Source: Alkalihalobacillus trypoxylicola
GTDB lineage: Bacteria; Bacillota; Bacilli; Bacillales; Bacillaceae_D
DNA length: 64,000 nucleotides
Direction: 5' to 3'
Assembly (NCBI RefSeq): GCF_001590785.1
Contig: NZ_LTAO01000012.1
Coordinates: forward strand, 310,001-374,000
The notes beneath the pieces are model-generated. The model did no database searches. It was not told the origin of the DNA and worked only from the letters and a program-made list of their open reading frames with translations. This document shows positions 45,566 to 54,037 of this stretch, piece after piece; positions within the stretch are counted from its first letter, which is position 1, and each line of letters starts with the position of its first letter. The position numbers and the translations under genes were made by a program.

Positions 45566-46948
45566 ATGAAACATAATCATCAAGTGTTATCTAAAATAGA
45601 AGCTATTTTTTGTATGGTAATGATGCTACTTATCATGGTGGGCGGTATTTTTATTCTTAAGGTCGACCCACATATTCCTTTATTAATATGTGTTAGTTTT
45701 TTACTAGTAATGGGATTAAAAAATAAATTTACTTGGGCTGAGCTTGAAAAAAGTATGATCGATGGACTGATAGTCGGAATAAAACCACTAATCATTTTGG
45801 CATTAGTAGGGATGGTCATTGGTGTATGGATGATGAGTGGTACGGTTCCGACATTATTATTTTATGGATTACAAATCATTACGCCTCAGTATTTTGCTAT
45901 AAGTGCTTTACTAATTTGTATTGTCATTTCAAGCTTTACAGGTAGTTCTTTCACAACGGTTGGAACAATAGGGATTGCGTTGTTTGGTGTCGGGACCGCT
46001 CTTGGACTAAATCCAGCACTAGTAGCTGGAGCAGTCATTTCAGGAGCTTGTTTTGGAGATAAAATGTCTCCATTATCAGATACGACGAATTTAGCGGCTG
46101 CCATTGTAGAAATAGATTTGTTTGAGCATATTAAGCATTTAATGTGGACGATGGTTCCAAGCTTGCTAATAACGATGCTATTTTTCTTCTTTTCGGGTGT
46201 TCAAACAGAAGCCATTTCTTCTGCACAAATGGAAAATTTGTTAACAAGTATTCAGGATAACTTTCAAGTTAGTGCTCTGACTCTTCTTTCTCCTTTGCTT
46301 GTTTTATTTTTAGCCTTTAAAAGATGTCCGACTATCCTTATTATAAGCAGTGGAATTCTTTCAGGAATTATTACGACAATAATCGTACAAAATGTTATCG
46401 ACATTGGAGAGCTATTAATGGTTTTACAATCAGGATTTCAAGCAGATATCGCTGACCCGACTTTGGCAAATATAGTCAACCGTGGAGGGTTACAATCTAT
46501 GATGTGGTCGATTTCACTAGTGATGATTGCCTTAGTATTAGGTGGGGTTTTTCAAAAGGTTGGGATTTTACAAGTGCTTATTAATGGATTAAGTGCAATA
46601 TTACGAAAGGAAGGAAATGTAATAGCCGCAACTGCTACGACCTCTATTGCTGTTAATGCAATGACGGGAGAGCAATATTTAAGTATATTAATCCCAGGGA
46701 AAATGTTCAAACCTTTTTATTCATTGATTTCTTTGCACCCGAAAAATCTATCGAGAACACTAGAGGATGCTGGGACGTTAGTAAACCCACTAATACCTTG
46801 GGGAGTAAGTGGAGCTTTTTTTGCAAGTGTATTAGGTGTATCTGTCATTGAATATACACCATATGCGATTTTTCTATTTGTATCTCCTTTATTAACGATA
46901 CTATTTGGTTATTTAGGAATTGGGATAGCAAGAACGAATAAAAAATAA
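45566..46948 (+). CDS. nhaC: NhaC-family Na+/H+ antiporter
   Basis: Membrane antiporter of the NhaC family (Na+/H+ or organic acid/Na+ exchange), important in pH and sodium balance. The 460 aa protein has about 11-12 helices and the family motif GDKMSPLSDTTNLAAA near residue 170, and LVNPLIPWGVSG near the end. The ATG lies 9 nt after GAGGAG; an upstream in-frame start at 45533 precedes it and was rejected. The ion and co-substrate specificity cannot be decided from sequence; MleN-like activity is possible. Confidence 0.9.
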   Translation: MKHNHQVLSKIEAIFCMVMMLLIMVGGIFILKVDPHIPLLICVSFLLVMGLKNKFTWAELEKSMIDGLIVGIKPLIILALVGMVIGVWMMSGTVPTLLFYGLQIITPQYFAISALLICIVISSFTGSSFTTVGTIGIALFGVGTALGLNPALVAGAVISGACFGDKMSPLSDTTNLAAAIVEIDLFEHIKHLMWTMVPSLLITMLFFFFSGVQTEAISSAQMENLLTSIQDNFQVSALTLLSPLLVLFLAFKRCPTILIISSGILSGIITTIIVQNVIDIGELLMVLQSGFQADIADPTLANIVNRGGLQSMMWSISLVMIALVLGGVFQKVGILQVLINGLSAILRKEGNVIAATATTSIAVNAMTGEQYLSILIPGKMFKPFYSLISLHPKNLSRTLEDAGTLVNPLIPWGVSGAFFASVLGVSVIEYTPYAIFLFVSPLLTILFGYLGIGIARTNKK

Positions 46949-46982
46949 CTGGAAAGTAATAATAGTACTAGGGGGTTATTCG

Positions 46983-47204
46983 ATGAGAACATTTATTTAT
47001 TTTATGGTTAGCTTTTTAGCTTTTTACTTGAGTATGAAATATCGATATAAAATGATGAATCAATTACTGAGAAGAAGATGGTTAAGAAGGATATCGGTAA
47101 GTCTAGCGATGCAAATTCCTTTTATTCGCGAAAGATTTATGAAAATCATTTTTTCTCCTCAATCCAAAACGGATTCAAAGGAAGCAGCTCACTTATATAA
47201 TTGA
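46983..47204 (+). CDS. yqgO: YqgO-like small membrane protein
   Basis: A 73 aa protein with one membrane helix (TFIYFMVSFLAFYLSM) and a very basic following segment (LLRRRWLRRISVSLAMQIPFIRERF). This resembles B. subtilis YqgO in sequence pattern, size and place before gluP; function unknown. GGGGG lies 8 nt before the ATG. The terminator overlaps its stop codon. It is 34 bp from nhaC and probably shares that transcript. Confidence 0.7.
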   Translation: MRTFIYFMVSFLAFYLSMKYRYKMMNQLLRRRWLRRISVSLAMQIPFIRERFMKIIFSPQSKTDSKEAAHLYN

Positions 47205-47217
47205 GCTGTTTTTTTAA
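47184..47217 (+). terminator. Terminator overlapping the yqgO stop
   Basis: CAGCTCA and TGAGCTG form the stem, followed by seven T residues; the TGA stop lies in the 3' arm. Confidence 0.85.
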
Positions 47218-47297
47218 TGTTCAACTTTCTTTTCATTGTTGAGCTCGTAGCTTATGATAGAAGATAGATTAGGTTTCTGAGGAAATAGGAGGTTAAC

Positions 47298-48857
47298 ATG
47301 GACCAACAAAAGCCGGATTATTTATTTTGGCGGATTGTCCATCACTTTGTTTCATTACAAAGTTGGAGGCTCGTTTACCAACAGGGTAAAGAGGTTTGGG
47401 TTGAAAATGATACGGTTAAACCGATACAACTCATTCGTATTGTAAGAGAAGATTATGATTGGGGTAATCGCTTAAAAGAAGATCATTTCGAAACGGCCAA
47501 AAAGATGGAACTGATACGGCGCCAACGTGGTTACAAAGAATTGAAGGCGGAAAACATTTATATAAGTCATTTACCACCAGTAGATGATTGGAGTATCATC
47601 CAAAAACCAATTTATGTAGGGAAAAAGAAAAAAACCTTACTACAGGCAAGCTTCATTTATATGCATGAGGAAAATAATCAATATGTTATAGATAATGAGC
47701 GTCCGCATAGCTTTTTAAAGGAAATCAATGATAAATTATTAACTCACACAGCTACAGAGCCCTACCAGTTAGAAGAAAAGATATTAGTGTTGAAGCACTC
47801 TATTAAGCAAAAGGTAGAGAAAAAGGCGAATGAAGAAAAAGGGGTTTTTACATATGGTAAACCAATATTTACAATCCTTTTTATCATTTTAAATGCATTG
47901 ATTTTTCTATTAGTAGAGTGGCAAGGAGATAGTCAATCCGTCCTAACCTTAATTGAATTTGGTGCAAAGTATAATCCATTAATTCTAGAAGGAGAGTGGT
48001 GGCGTCTCCTTAGCTCGATGTTTTTACATATCGGCTTTTTACATGTGTTGATGAATAGCATAGCGCTATATTTTTTAGGAACATTAGTGGAGAGAATGTT
48101 TGGCAGTACTCGTTTCCTTATTATTTACTTTATATCAGGTTTCTTTGGAACATTAGCTAGTTTATGGATGAATATTTCGATTGGAGCAGGGGCATCAGGT
48201 GCTATTTTTGGATTGTTCGGTGCTATTTTATATTTTGGAATCATTCATAAAAGGTTATTTATAAGAACAATGGGTAAAAATGTCCTCTTCATTTTAATGA
48301 TTAATTTAGCGATCGGATTCTTTATTCCAGTTGTAGATATGAGTGCACATGTTGGTGGGTTAATAGCTGGATTTTTTGCAGCGATGCTCGTACAATTACC
48401 ACATCAGAAGAAATCGAGAGTTCAATTATACAGCTTAATGCTTCTAGTTTTGGTCCTTCTAAGCAGTTATTTAATGAAAGACCTCTTAATGCAAAAAGAA
48501 GAACACGATTACTTAGAAGTACAAGTCGCACAAGAATATATAAATGATGAGCAACATGAGCAAGCAGAACTAGTATTGAAGCGAGTACTTGAAAAGGATA
48601 CGTCTGTTGCAGAAGCTTATTTTTTGTATGGTTACTTGCTAGCGACAAAAGAAGATTACTTAATGGCTAAACAGATGTTTGAGCAGGCGGTTCAATTAAA
48701 TCGAGAGCTTCATAGTGCCTACTATAATTTATCGTTAATTGCTGAAGAGTTAAATGACATGGATGAAGCTATTGAGATGATACAGCAGGCTCTTATGATT
48801 GAACCGAATAATGAACAATATCAAGAAAGACAAGAACAGTTAAATGAAAGTCGTTAG
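47298..48857 (+). CDS. gluP: Rhomboid intramembrane protease GluP
   Basis: Rhomboid serine protease with a TPR tail (B. subtilis YqgP/GluP, linked to MgtE cleavage and glucose export). The 519 aa protein has a cytoplasmic N-terminal domain (about 190 aa), six or seven helices with WWRLLSSMFLH and MNSIALYFLG, the catalytic Ser in GAGASGAIFG and His in DMSAHVGGL, and C-terminal tetratricopeptide repeats (AEAYFLYGYLLATKEDYLMA; SAYYNLSLIAEELNDMDEA). AGGAGG precedes the ATG. It overlaps the convergent next gene by 4 bp. Confidence 0.96.
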   Translation: MDQQKPDYLFWRIVHHFVSLQSWRLVYQQGKEVWVENDTVKPIQLIRIVREDYDWGNRLKEDHFETAKKMELIRRQRGYKELKAENIYISHLPPVDDWSIIQKPIYVGKKKKTLLQASFIYMHEENNQYVIDNERPHSFLKEINDKLLTHTATEPYQLEEKILVLKHSIKQKVEKKANEEKGVFTYGKPIFTILFIILNALIFLLVEWQGDSQSVLTLIEFGAKYNPLILEGEWWRLLSSMFLHIGFLHVLMNSIALYFLGTLVERMFGSTRFLIIYFISGFFGTLASLWMNISIGAGASGAIFGLFGAILYFGIIHKRLFIRTMGKNVLFILMINLAIGFFIPVVDMSAHVGGLIAGFFAAMLVQLPHQKKSRVQLYSLMLLVLVLLSSYLMKDLLMQKEEHDYLEVQVAQEYINDEQHEQAELVLKRVLEKDTSVAEAYFLYGYLLATKEDYLMAKQMFEQAVQLNRELHSAYYNLSLIAEELNDMDEAIEMIQQALMIEPNNEQYQERQEQLNESR

Positions 48858-49738
48858 CTTATCGCTTGTCTTAATAAGATCGGCTCTCCATCAGCTGTGC
48901 GAAGTAAGATGAGCACTTCTTTTGCTTCTTTTGCTTCTTTTGAAAAAAGAATATAAGGTGTAGTACTACCGATGGGGCTAATTAAGCTGCCGTCCTCTTT
49001 TTCAATGCTGAGCACATACTCTTGATAGAGACCTTCCCAAAGACCACCAAGAAATTGGCTGGTCTTTTCTTTATCTATATATGGGTAACCTTCCTCTTCA
49101 TAAAGTGGAAGATCGGTTAAAGAAATAATTTGAAAGTCGTCACTATTTAGTTGAAAAGTTTCTAAAAGACTTTTTAATTCAATTTTTTGTCTTTCATCTA
49201 CAAGGTAATCAATCGTTCTTTTCGTTTCTTTTTCTTCTAAATTATTAGGATTCTTAAAAGCACTTATTTTTTTTAATGGACTGTCTATCAAATAGAGATA
49301 AGTGGAACTTAAGGTTTGGACACTAGTGATCGGTTGGTTATCCTGGTGTATTTCAGCATGATGAAAAGTGATACTGCGATATTGACCTATATCCTCTCCC
49401 TTTACTTCCTTTGTTTGAATAATGGCTTCGGTATTTTCTTTCCATGTTGATTGAATGTCTTTTAAGTACCCATCCTCAAAAAGTAATGATACGTCTTGTC
49501 TTAAATAAGCATTTTGTTCTAACAGTGATTGCGTAGTCCATTTTAATTTATATTGATTTTCATCGATAACCGATTCGAGTTCTAAATTTGTAAAAGCTTC
49601 TGCATAGCTTAATTGAGGATGAGGAGGAAAATAGGTTAAAGTCTCTTTTAAAGAATAAGTTGTGAAATAAAAAATGAAAAATAAGAACACACTAATAACA
49701 AATAATAGCGGTAGTAGAGTTGAGGCTTTTCGTTTCAT
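48854..49738 (-). CDS. Membrane-anchored extracytoplasmic protein, unknown
   Basis: A 294 aa protein I do not recognise. An N-terminal helix (TLLPLLFVISVFLFFIFYF) anchors a soluble outer domain rich in beta-type patterns and charged residues (YLKDIQSTWKENTEAIIQTK; SPIGSTTPYILFSKEAKEAK). No catalytic motif, lipobox or repeat is visible. GGAGG lies 5 nt before the ATG. It converges on gluP with a 4-bp overlap and diverges from spoVAF, so a link with membrane quality control or the spore is possible but not shown. Confidence 0.75.
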   Translation of the reverse strand: MKRKASTLLPLLFVISVFLFFIFYFTTYSLKETLTYFPPHPQLSYAEAFTNLELESVIDENQYKLKWTTQSLLEQNAYLRQDVSLLFEDGYLKDIQSTWKENTEAIIQTKEVKGEDIGQYRSITFHHAEIHQDNQPITSVQTLSSTYLYLIDSPLKKISAFKNPNNLEEKETKRTIDYLVDERQKIELKSLLETFQLNSDDFQIISLTDLPLYEEEGYPYIDKEKTSQFLGGLWEGLYQEYVLSIEKEDGSLISPIGSTTPYILFSKEAKEAKEVLILLRTADGEPILLRQAIS

Positions 49739-49830
49739 TAGGCTCCTCCATTGAAATGTTTGCTGTCATGTATATGAGAGGTTGTCTACTTTTATGCTCA
49801 TTTTAAAAACAAATAATGCTTGGAGGTATC

Positions 49831-51282
49831 ATGATAAAAAAAAGAGTATCATCACATTATCAAAGTAATATTGATTATTTAAAAGTAGAGCTTGGTGTAG
49901 ATGAAAGCTTTGATTTAATTCAACTAGAGATGTTTCATGGTGAAAGAAAAATGGCATTTTTTGCTGTAGACGGGTTTGCAAAAGATCAAGCCTTAACCGA
50001 AATACAGAAAGCACTGTCTAACACAACTAGTGAAAAGCTTGGTAGTGATGCACTTGAAGTATTAATTCGAAATCGAATTCCTTACTTAGAAATTGAAGTT
50101 GAAGAAGATTTAGATGCGGTTGTCGATCAAGTCCTCTCAGGACCTGTTGCATTAGTTGTGGATGGCATAGATTCTGTCATTTTAATAGACACTAGAGAAT
50201 ATCCTGTGCGCGGACCAGAGGAACCTGATACAGAACAAGTCATTAGAGGGGCAAAGGATGGTTTTGTAGAAACATTAGTGATGAATGCAGCTTTAATTCG
50301 GCGACGAGTGAGAGATCGAACGTTTCGAGTACAATATGTTCAGGTAGGAAGGCGTTCTAAAACCGATATATCTCTATGTTTCATTGGAGATATTGCCGAT
50401 AAAGAATTTGTGAAGGAGCTTAAGACTTCAATAGAAAAAATAGATACCGATGGTCTTCCTATGGCGGATAAGACGATTGAGGAATTTGTTTTTGGTCATC
50501 ATTATCAGCCTTATCCACTCGTCCGGTATACGGAAAGACCAGATGTAGCTGCGACTCAGCTTTTTGAGGGACATGTTTTAATTTTAGTAGATGGCTCTCC
50601 TAGTGTCATGATTGCGCCAACTACTTTTTGGCATCATTTACAGCATGCTGAAGAATATCGGCAAAAGCCTATTATTGGAATTGGTTTACGGCTTGTGAGG
50701 TTTGCCGCAGTTTGGAGTTCTTTATTTTTAATGCCCTTATGGTTTTTACTAGCAGAAAATAGTCAGTTTGTGCCAGAATTCTTATCTTTTGTTGGTGCAG
50801 AGGAAAGTGGCGCGATTCCGTTAATTGCTCAATTCATTACCGCAGAGATTGGAATAGAAATGCTAAGGATGGCTTCTATTCATACACCAAATGCATTAGC
50901 TACTGCTTTAGGGTTAGTAGCAGCCTTACTAATTGGCGAAGTGGCGATAGAAGTGGGGATGTTTTCTCCTGAAGTTGTCCTATATTTGGCAGTAGCTGTA
51001 GTAGGCTCTTTTGCAACCCCAAGTTATGAATTAAGCTTAGCCAATCGTTCTATACGAATCTTTTTATTAATTAGCACGGCATTATTTGGTTTAGGTGGAC
51101 TGATGATTGCCAGCACATTGTGGATAATGATGCTCGTGCGTATTGAAAAGTTTTCGACTCCTTACTTTTGGCCTTTTATACCTTTTAATGCTAGAGCGCT
51201 AAGAGATGTTCTTTTAAGAGCTCCGATGCCTTTAAAAAATCGACGTCCAACAGCTATTCATCCTCAGGATCCTGACCGTTAA
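49831..51282 (+). CDS. spoVAF: Stage V sporulation protein AF (GerA-like)
   Basis: Homologue of SpoVAF, a GerAA-like inner spore membrane protein that in B. subtilis aids dipicolinate release during germination. The 483 aa sequence has the soluble N-terminal half with VDGIDSVILIDTREYPVRGPEEPDTEQVIRG-type pattern (REYPVRGPEEPDTEQVIRGA), RYTERPDVAATQLFEGHV, and SPSVMIAPTTFWHHLQHAEE, then five or six helices. The ATG follows GGAGG by 5 nt. It stands alone, not within a spoVA operon, next to yqgP/gluP. No sigma-G promoter could be identified with confidence. Confidence 0.92.
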   Translation: MIKKRVSSHYQSNIDYLKVELGVDESFDLIQLEMFHGERKMAFFAVDGFAKDQALTEIQKALSNTTSEKLGSDALEVLIRNRIPYLEIEVEEDLDAVVDQVLSGPVALVVDGIDSVILIDTREYPVRGPEEPDTEQVIRGAKDGFVETLVMNAALIRRRVRDRTFRVQYVQVGRRSKTDISLCFIGDIADKEFVKELKTSIEKIDTDGLPMADKTIEEFVFGHHYQPYPLVRYTERPDVAATQLFEGHVLILVDGSPSVMIAPTTFWHHLQHAEEYRQKPIIGIGLRLVRFAAVWSSLFLMPLWFLLAENSQFVPEFLSFVGAEESGAIPLIAQFITAEIGIEMLRMASIHTPNALATALGLVAALLIGEVAIEVGMFSPEVVLYLAVAVVGSFATPSYELSLANRSIRIFLLISTALFGLGGLMIASTLWIMMLVRIEKFSTPYFWPFIPFNARALRDVLLRAPMPLKNRRPTAIHPQDPDR

Positions 51283-51289
51283 ATCGACT

Positions 51290-51535
51290 TTTTTACGCAA
51301 GATGTCCTTATATTTTAGATGACGCTGAATAGGCCCTTCCTTCTTTTGATAAGAAGGAAAGGCCTGTTCAATTTGGAGAAAATCTCTATGTAATAAAGTA
51401 ACTTATCATGCACAAGTAACGGAGACTCCATTGGGATGTGGTGGCTAAGCCAAAATCCTCTTATATAATAGTTAGTTTGGGAGCCAACCGCTCAGCAGGC
51501 ACCGAACATCTAAACATTCATGACTATGGTCTCGG
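51290..51535 (+). repeat. Family A dispersed repeat, copy A6
   Basis: A copy of about 246 bp between the convergent spoVAF and yueI-like genes. It has a hairpin near 51331-51366 (AGGCCCTTCCTTCTT and its partner) and the core GGAGACTCCATTGGG, with GCCAAA at 51450 facing TTTGG at 51475, a paired G-C to A-T change against A1/A3. The ends are not well kept. Confidence 0.65.
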
Positions 51536-51576
51536 CGACTTTTCTATTTGAAGTCGCTTTTGATTTTGCATCTTTT

Positions 51577-51978
51577 TTAATTCTTAGCCTCTTCCATATC
51601 TCTTTCAAACCATTCATCTTCAATAAAAATTTGCTCTCGGTCAATTGCGGTATTTTTAGTAGCTAAAACTAAGCCAAAAGGTGATTCATGAGGAGGAGTT
51701 GTAATCGTAAAAGCAATTCCTTTCGAATTAGCTACTTTCACATATTTAGAATAAGTAGCGTAGCTTAAATTTCCATTAATATATAAGTGCAGGTTTTTCT
51801 CTTGATTCATTTTTTCTAATACAGGATTATACATCATATCACGCTGAACTTGTTTTAACGTTAAAGCATAATAAATTCGTTCAACAATCGTACTTAGAAA
51901 AAGGTTTCTTTCTTCAACTTTTACCTGAGGAATACCATATAAAGCATGATCGATTTTTTGTTGTACTTTTTCATTCAT
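51577..51978 (-). CDS. YueI family protein (DUF1694)
   Basis: A 133 aa protein resembling B. subtilis YueI (DUF1694), unknown function. Key segments are ERNLFLSTIVERIYYALT, LHLYINGNLSYATYSKYV and FGLVLATKNTAIDREQIFI, aligned with YueI throughout. The ATG at 51978 lies 8 nt after GGAG; an in-frame start at 52032 precedes it. No signal or membrane segment. Single gene, ending at repeat copy A6. Confidence 0.8.
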   Translation of the reverse strand: MNEKVQQKIDHALYGIPQVKVEERNLFLSTIVERIYYALTLKQVQRDMMYNPVLEKMNQEKNLHLYINGNLSYATYSKYVKVANSKGIAFTITTPPHESPFGLVLATKNTAIDREQIFIEDEWFERDMEEAKN

Positions 51979-52116
51979 GAAATTCACTCCAATCCATTGC
52001 AATTTCTTGTCCTTTTTTCTCTTTACAAACATATCATAACATAAGAACCGTTTTGGAATGTAATGGGAATGTGACAGCTTACAGAATATACAAAATACAA
52101 AAGGAGCTGATTTGAT

Positions 52117-52626
52117 ATGATCCTTACCATGCTATTCTTTGTTTTTATAGTGGGATTATCAATAGGGGGATTATTAGCTGCCAATCGCCACTATCCTCCT
52201 TTGTTTGTGTATGTATTTTTTGTGCTTTATTTTTTAGTGAGTGCTTATATAGGTATGATTATAGGGATGCTCTTTCCTTCCTTTTTAATTGGCTTTTTTA
52301 TTACGGAATTTTTAGTTTGTACAGCGACCTTCTTATTTTTAATTGCTGTTACGCTAAAATATCACCCATCTTTAGGTTTTTTCTATTGGCAGGAAAAAAT
52401 CGTTTTTATTTTATTAGGAAGTATCTTTTTTTTAATGGGGTTTCAATGGGGAATTTTTGAATTCCGGTCCTTTTTTACCTTTTTTTCTTGTTTATTATTT
52501 GGTTTAGCACTCTTTATTGGCCTTTTTATTCAAATACAAATGAAACAAAAGTTTTGGCGTTATCCATTAGCCGTTTTTTTGCCATGTATATGGCTATTTC
52601 TCATAACACTCATAAAGCTATTTTAA
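52117..52626 (+). CDS. Integral membrane protein, unknown
   Basis: A 169 aa, very hydrophobic protein with about five membrane helices (for example LFFVFIVGLSIGGLLA, FVYVFFVLYFLVSAYIGMI, CLLFGLALFIGLFI) and short loops. No family was recognised. GGAG lies ahead of the ATG with 9-nt spacing. It is 87 bp from yqgQ in the same direction but a separate -10 (TATAAT near 52691) suggests yqgQ-glcK has its own promoter. Confidence 0.7.
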   Translation: MILTMLFFVFIVGLSIGGLLAANRHYPPLFVYVFFVLYFLVSAYIGMIIGMLFPSFLIGFFITEFLVCTATFLFLIAVTLKYHPSLGFFYWQEKIVFILLGSIFFLMGFQWGIFEFRSFFTFFSCLLFGLALFIGLFIQIQMKQKFWRYPLAVFLPCIWLFLITLIKLF

Positions 52627-52713
52627 ATAAGAATTTACTAAAGTGCTGTTTTCCGATGTAAATGCCTTTTCGTCATGCACTAATAGCTGTATAATAAGCT
52701 TGAGGTGAGCAAA

Positions 52714-52923
52714 TTGCGAACTTTTTATGATGTATTGCAGCTATTAAAAAGGTTTGGCATTTTTATTTATACAAGAGATCGCTCGAGTGATCTTCAGTTA
52801 ATAGAAAAAGAAATGAACGAACTACATACATGGGGAATGGTTGATACCGAAACCTTCCAAAGTGCTATTCTCATTATAAGACGTGAATTAGCACAATTAT
52901 CGGATAAAGAGAAAAAAGAGTAA
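52714..52923 (+). CDS. yqgQ: YqgQ family protein (DUF910)
   Basis: A 69 aa helical protein like B. subtilis YqgQ (DUF910), a putative nucleic-acid binder of unknown role. The core RTFYDVLQLLKRFGIFIYTRDR is conserved. The TTG at 52714 lies 6 nt after GAGGTG and matches the B. subtilis start; a GTG at 52705 overlaps the ribosome binding site. It is 17 bp from glcK and forms the usual yqgQ-glcK operon. Confidence 0.9.
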   Translation: MRTFYDVLQLLKRFGIFIYTRDRSSDLQLIEKEMNELHTWGMVDTETFQSAILIIRRELAQLSDKEKKE

Positions 52924-52940
52924 AAAGGTGGCTGGGGAAG

Positions 52941-53912
52941 ATGTCAAATAAATGGCTTGTAGGGGTCGATATTGGTGGTACGACGATAAAAATAGCATTC
53001 GTTTCTGAAACGGGTGAATTAATCAAAAAATGGGAAATTCCTACAAACACTTCAGATAACGGCGTATTTATTACGAAAGAGATTGCAGATTCTATCGATA
53101 CGGAAGTCAAACAATTACAGGAAACAAAAGACAAGCTTTTAGCTATAGGGTTAGGCGCACCTGGATTCATAGAAATGGAAACAGGCTTTATTTATGAAGC
53201 TGTGAATATAGGCTGGAAAAATTATCATTTAAAGGAAGATTTAGAAACGATTACACAATTACCTGTTATGATTGATAATGATGCAAATGTGGCAGCTTTA
53301 GGAGAGATGTGGAAAGGTGCTGGAGATGGAGCAAAAGACTTACTTTGCGTTACCCTAGGAACGGGAGTTGGTGGTGGGGTCATATCGAATGGTCAAATTA
53401 TCCATGGTGAAAACGGTATGGGTGGTGAAATTGGTCATATTACTTCTATAGTAGAAGGGGGTGCACCTTGTAACTGTGGAAGAACAGGGTGTATTGAAAC
53501 AATAGCCTCCGCTACTGGTATTATGAGAATCGCTCAAGAAGGGTTATTACATCATCCCGAAAGTAGATTACAGGCAATTGCTATCAGGGAAGGAGTATTA
53601 ACAGCAAAAGATGTTTTTGAAGCTGCTTTAATCGGCGATGTGTATGCAGAACAAATTGTAGAGAAAGTGACCTTTCATTTAGGCTTAGTGATTGCAGGTA
53701 TAGCTAACACTATTAATCCTAAGGTTATTGTGATTGGTGGAGGAGTATCAAAAGCAGGTGAACAATTATTGAAACCATTGAGGACTCATTTTAATCGATT
53801 CACCTTGAAAAGAGTTTCAGAAGCTGCTGATTTTAGAATCGCAACCTTGGGAAATGATGCAGGGGTGATTGGCGCTGCCTGGCTTGCAAAAGAGTATGCA
53901 CGAGCTCTATAA
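52941..53912 (+). CDS. glcK: ROK-family glucokinase
   Basis: Phosphorylates glucose to glucose-6-phosphate with ATP. The 323 aa ROK protein has GVDIGGTTIKIA (ATP phosphate 1), VMIDNDANVAALGE, TLGTGVGGG, the zinc-type motif CNCGRTGCIE, and GGEIGHI with the catalytic His region. GGTGG and GGGGAAG precede the ATG. The yqgQ-glcK arrangement is conserved in Bacillus. It could feed glucose phosphate to the polysaccharide locus, though the two are not linked in one operon. Confidence 0.96.
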   Translation: MSNKWLVGVDIGGTTIKIAFVSETGELIKKWEIPTNTSDNGVFITKEIADSIDTEVKQLQETKDKLLAIGLGAPGFIEMETGFIYEAVNIGWKNYHLKEDLETITQLPVMIDNDANVAALGEMWKGAGDGAKDLLCVTLGTGVGGGVISNGQIIHGENGMGGEIGHITSIVEGGAPCNCGRTGCIETIASATGIMRIAQEGLLHHPESRLQAIAIREGVLTAKDVFEAALIGDVYAEQIVEKVTFHLGLVIAGIANTINPKVIVIGGGVSKAGEQLLKPLRTHFNRFTLKRVSEAADFRIATLGNDAGVIGAAWLAKEYARAL

Positions 53913-54037
53913 AAAAGCATATTCTAAAGTAAAAGGACAACTCTAATGGATTTAGGCAATAATGGGAATGATAACGGTGAACATAATAGATAGATGATAA
54001 AACAGCAGATTGATAGATGAAGGAGAAGAATGAAGAA

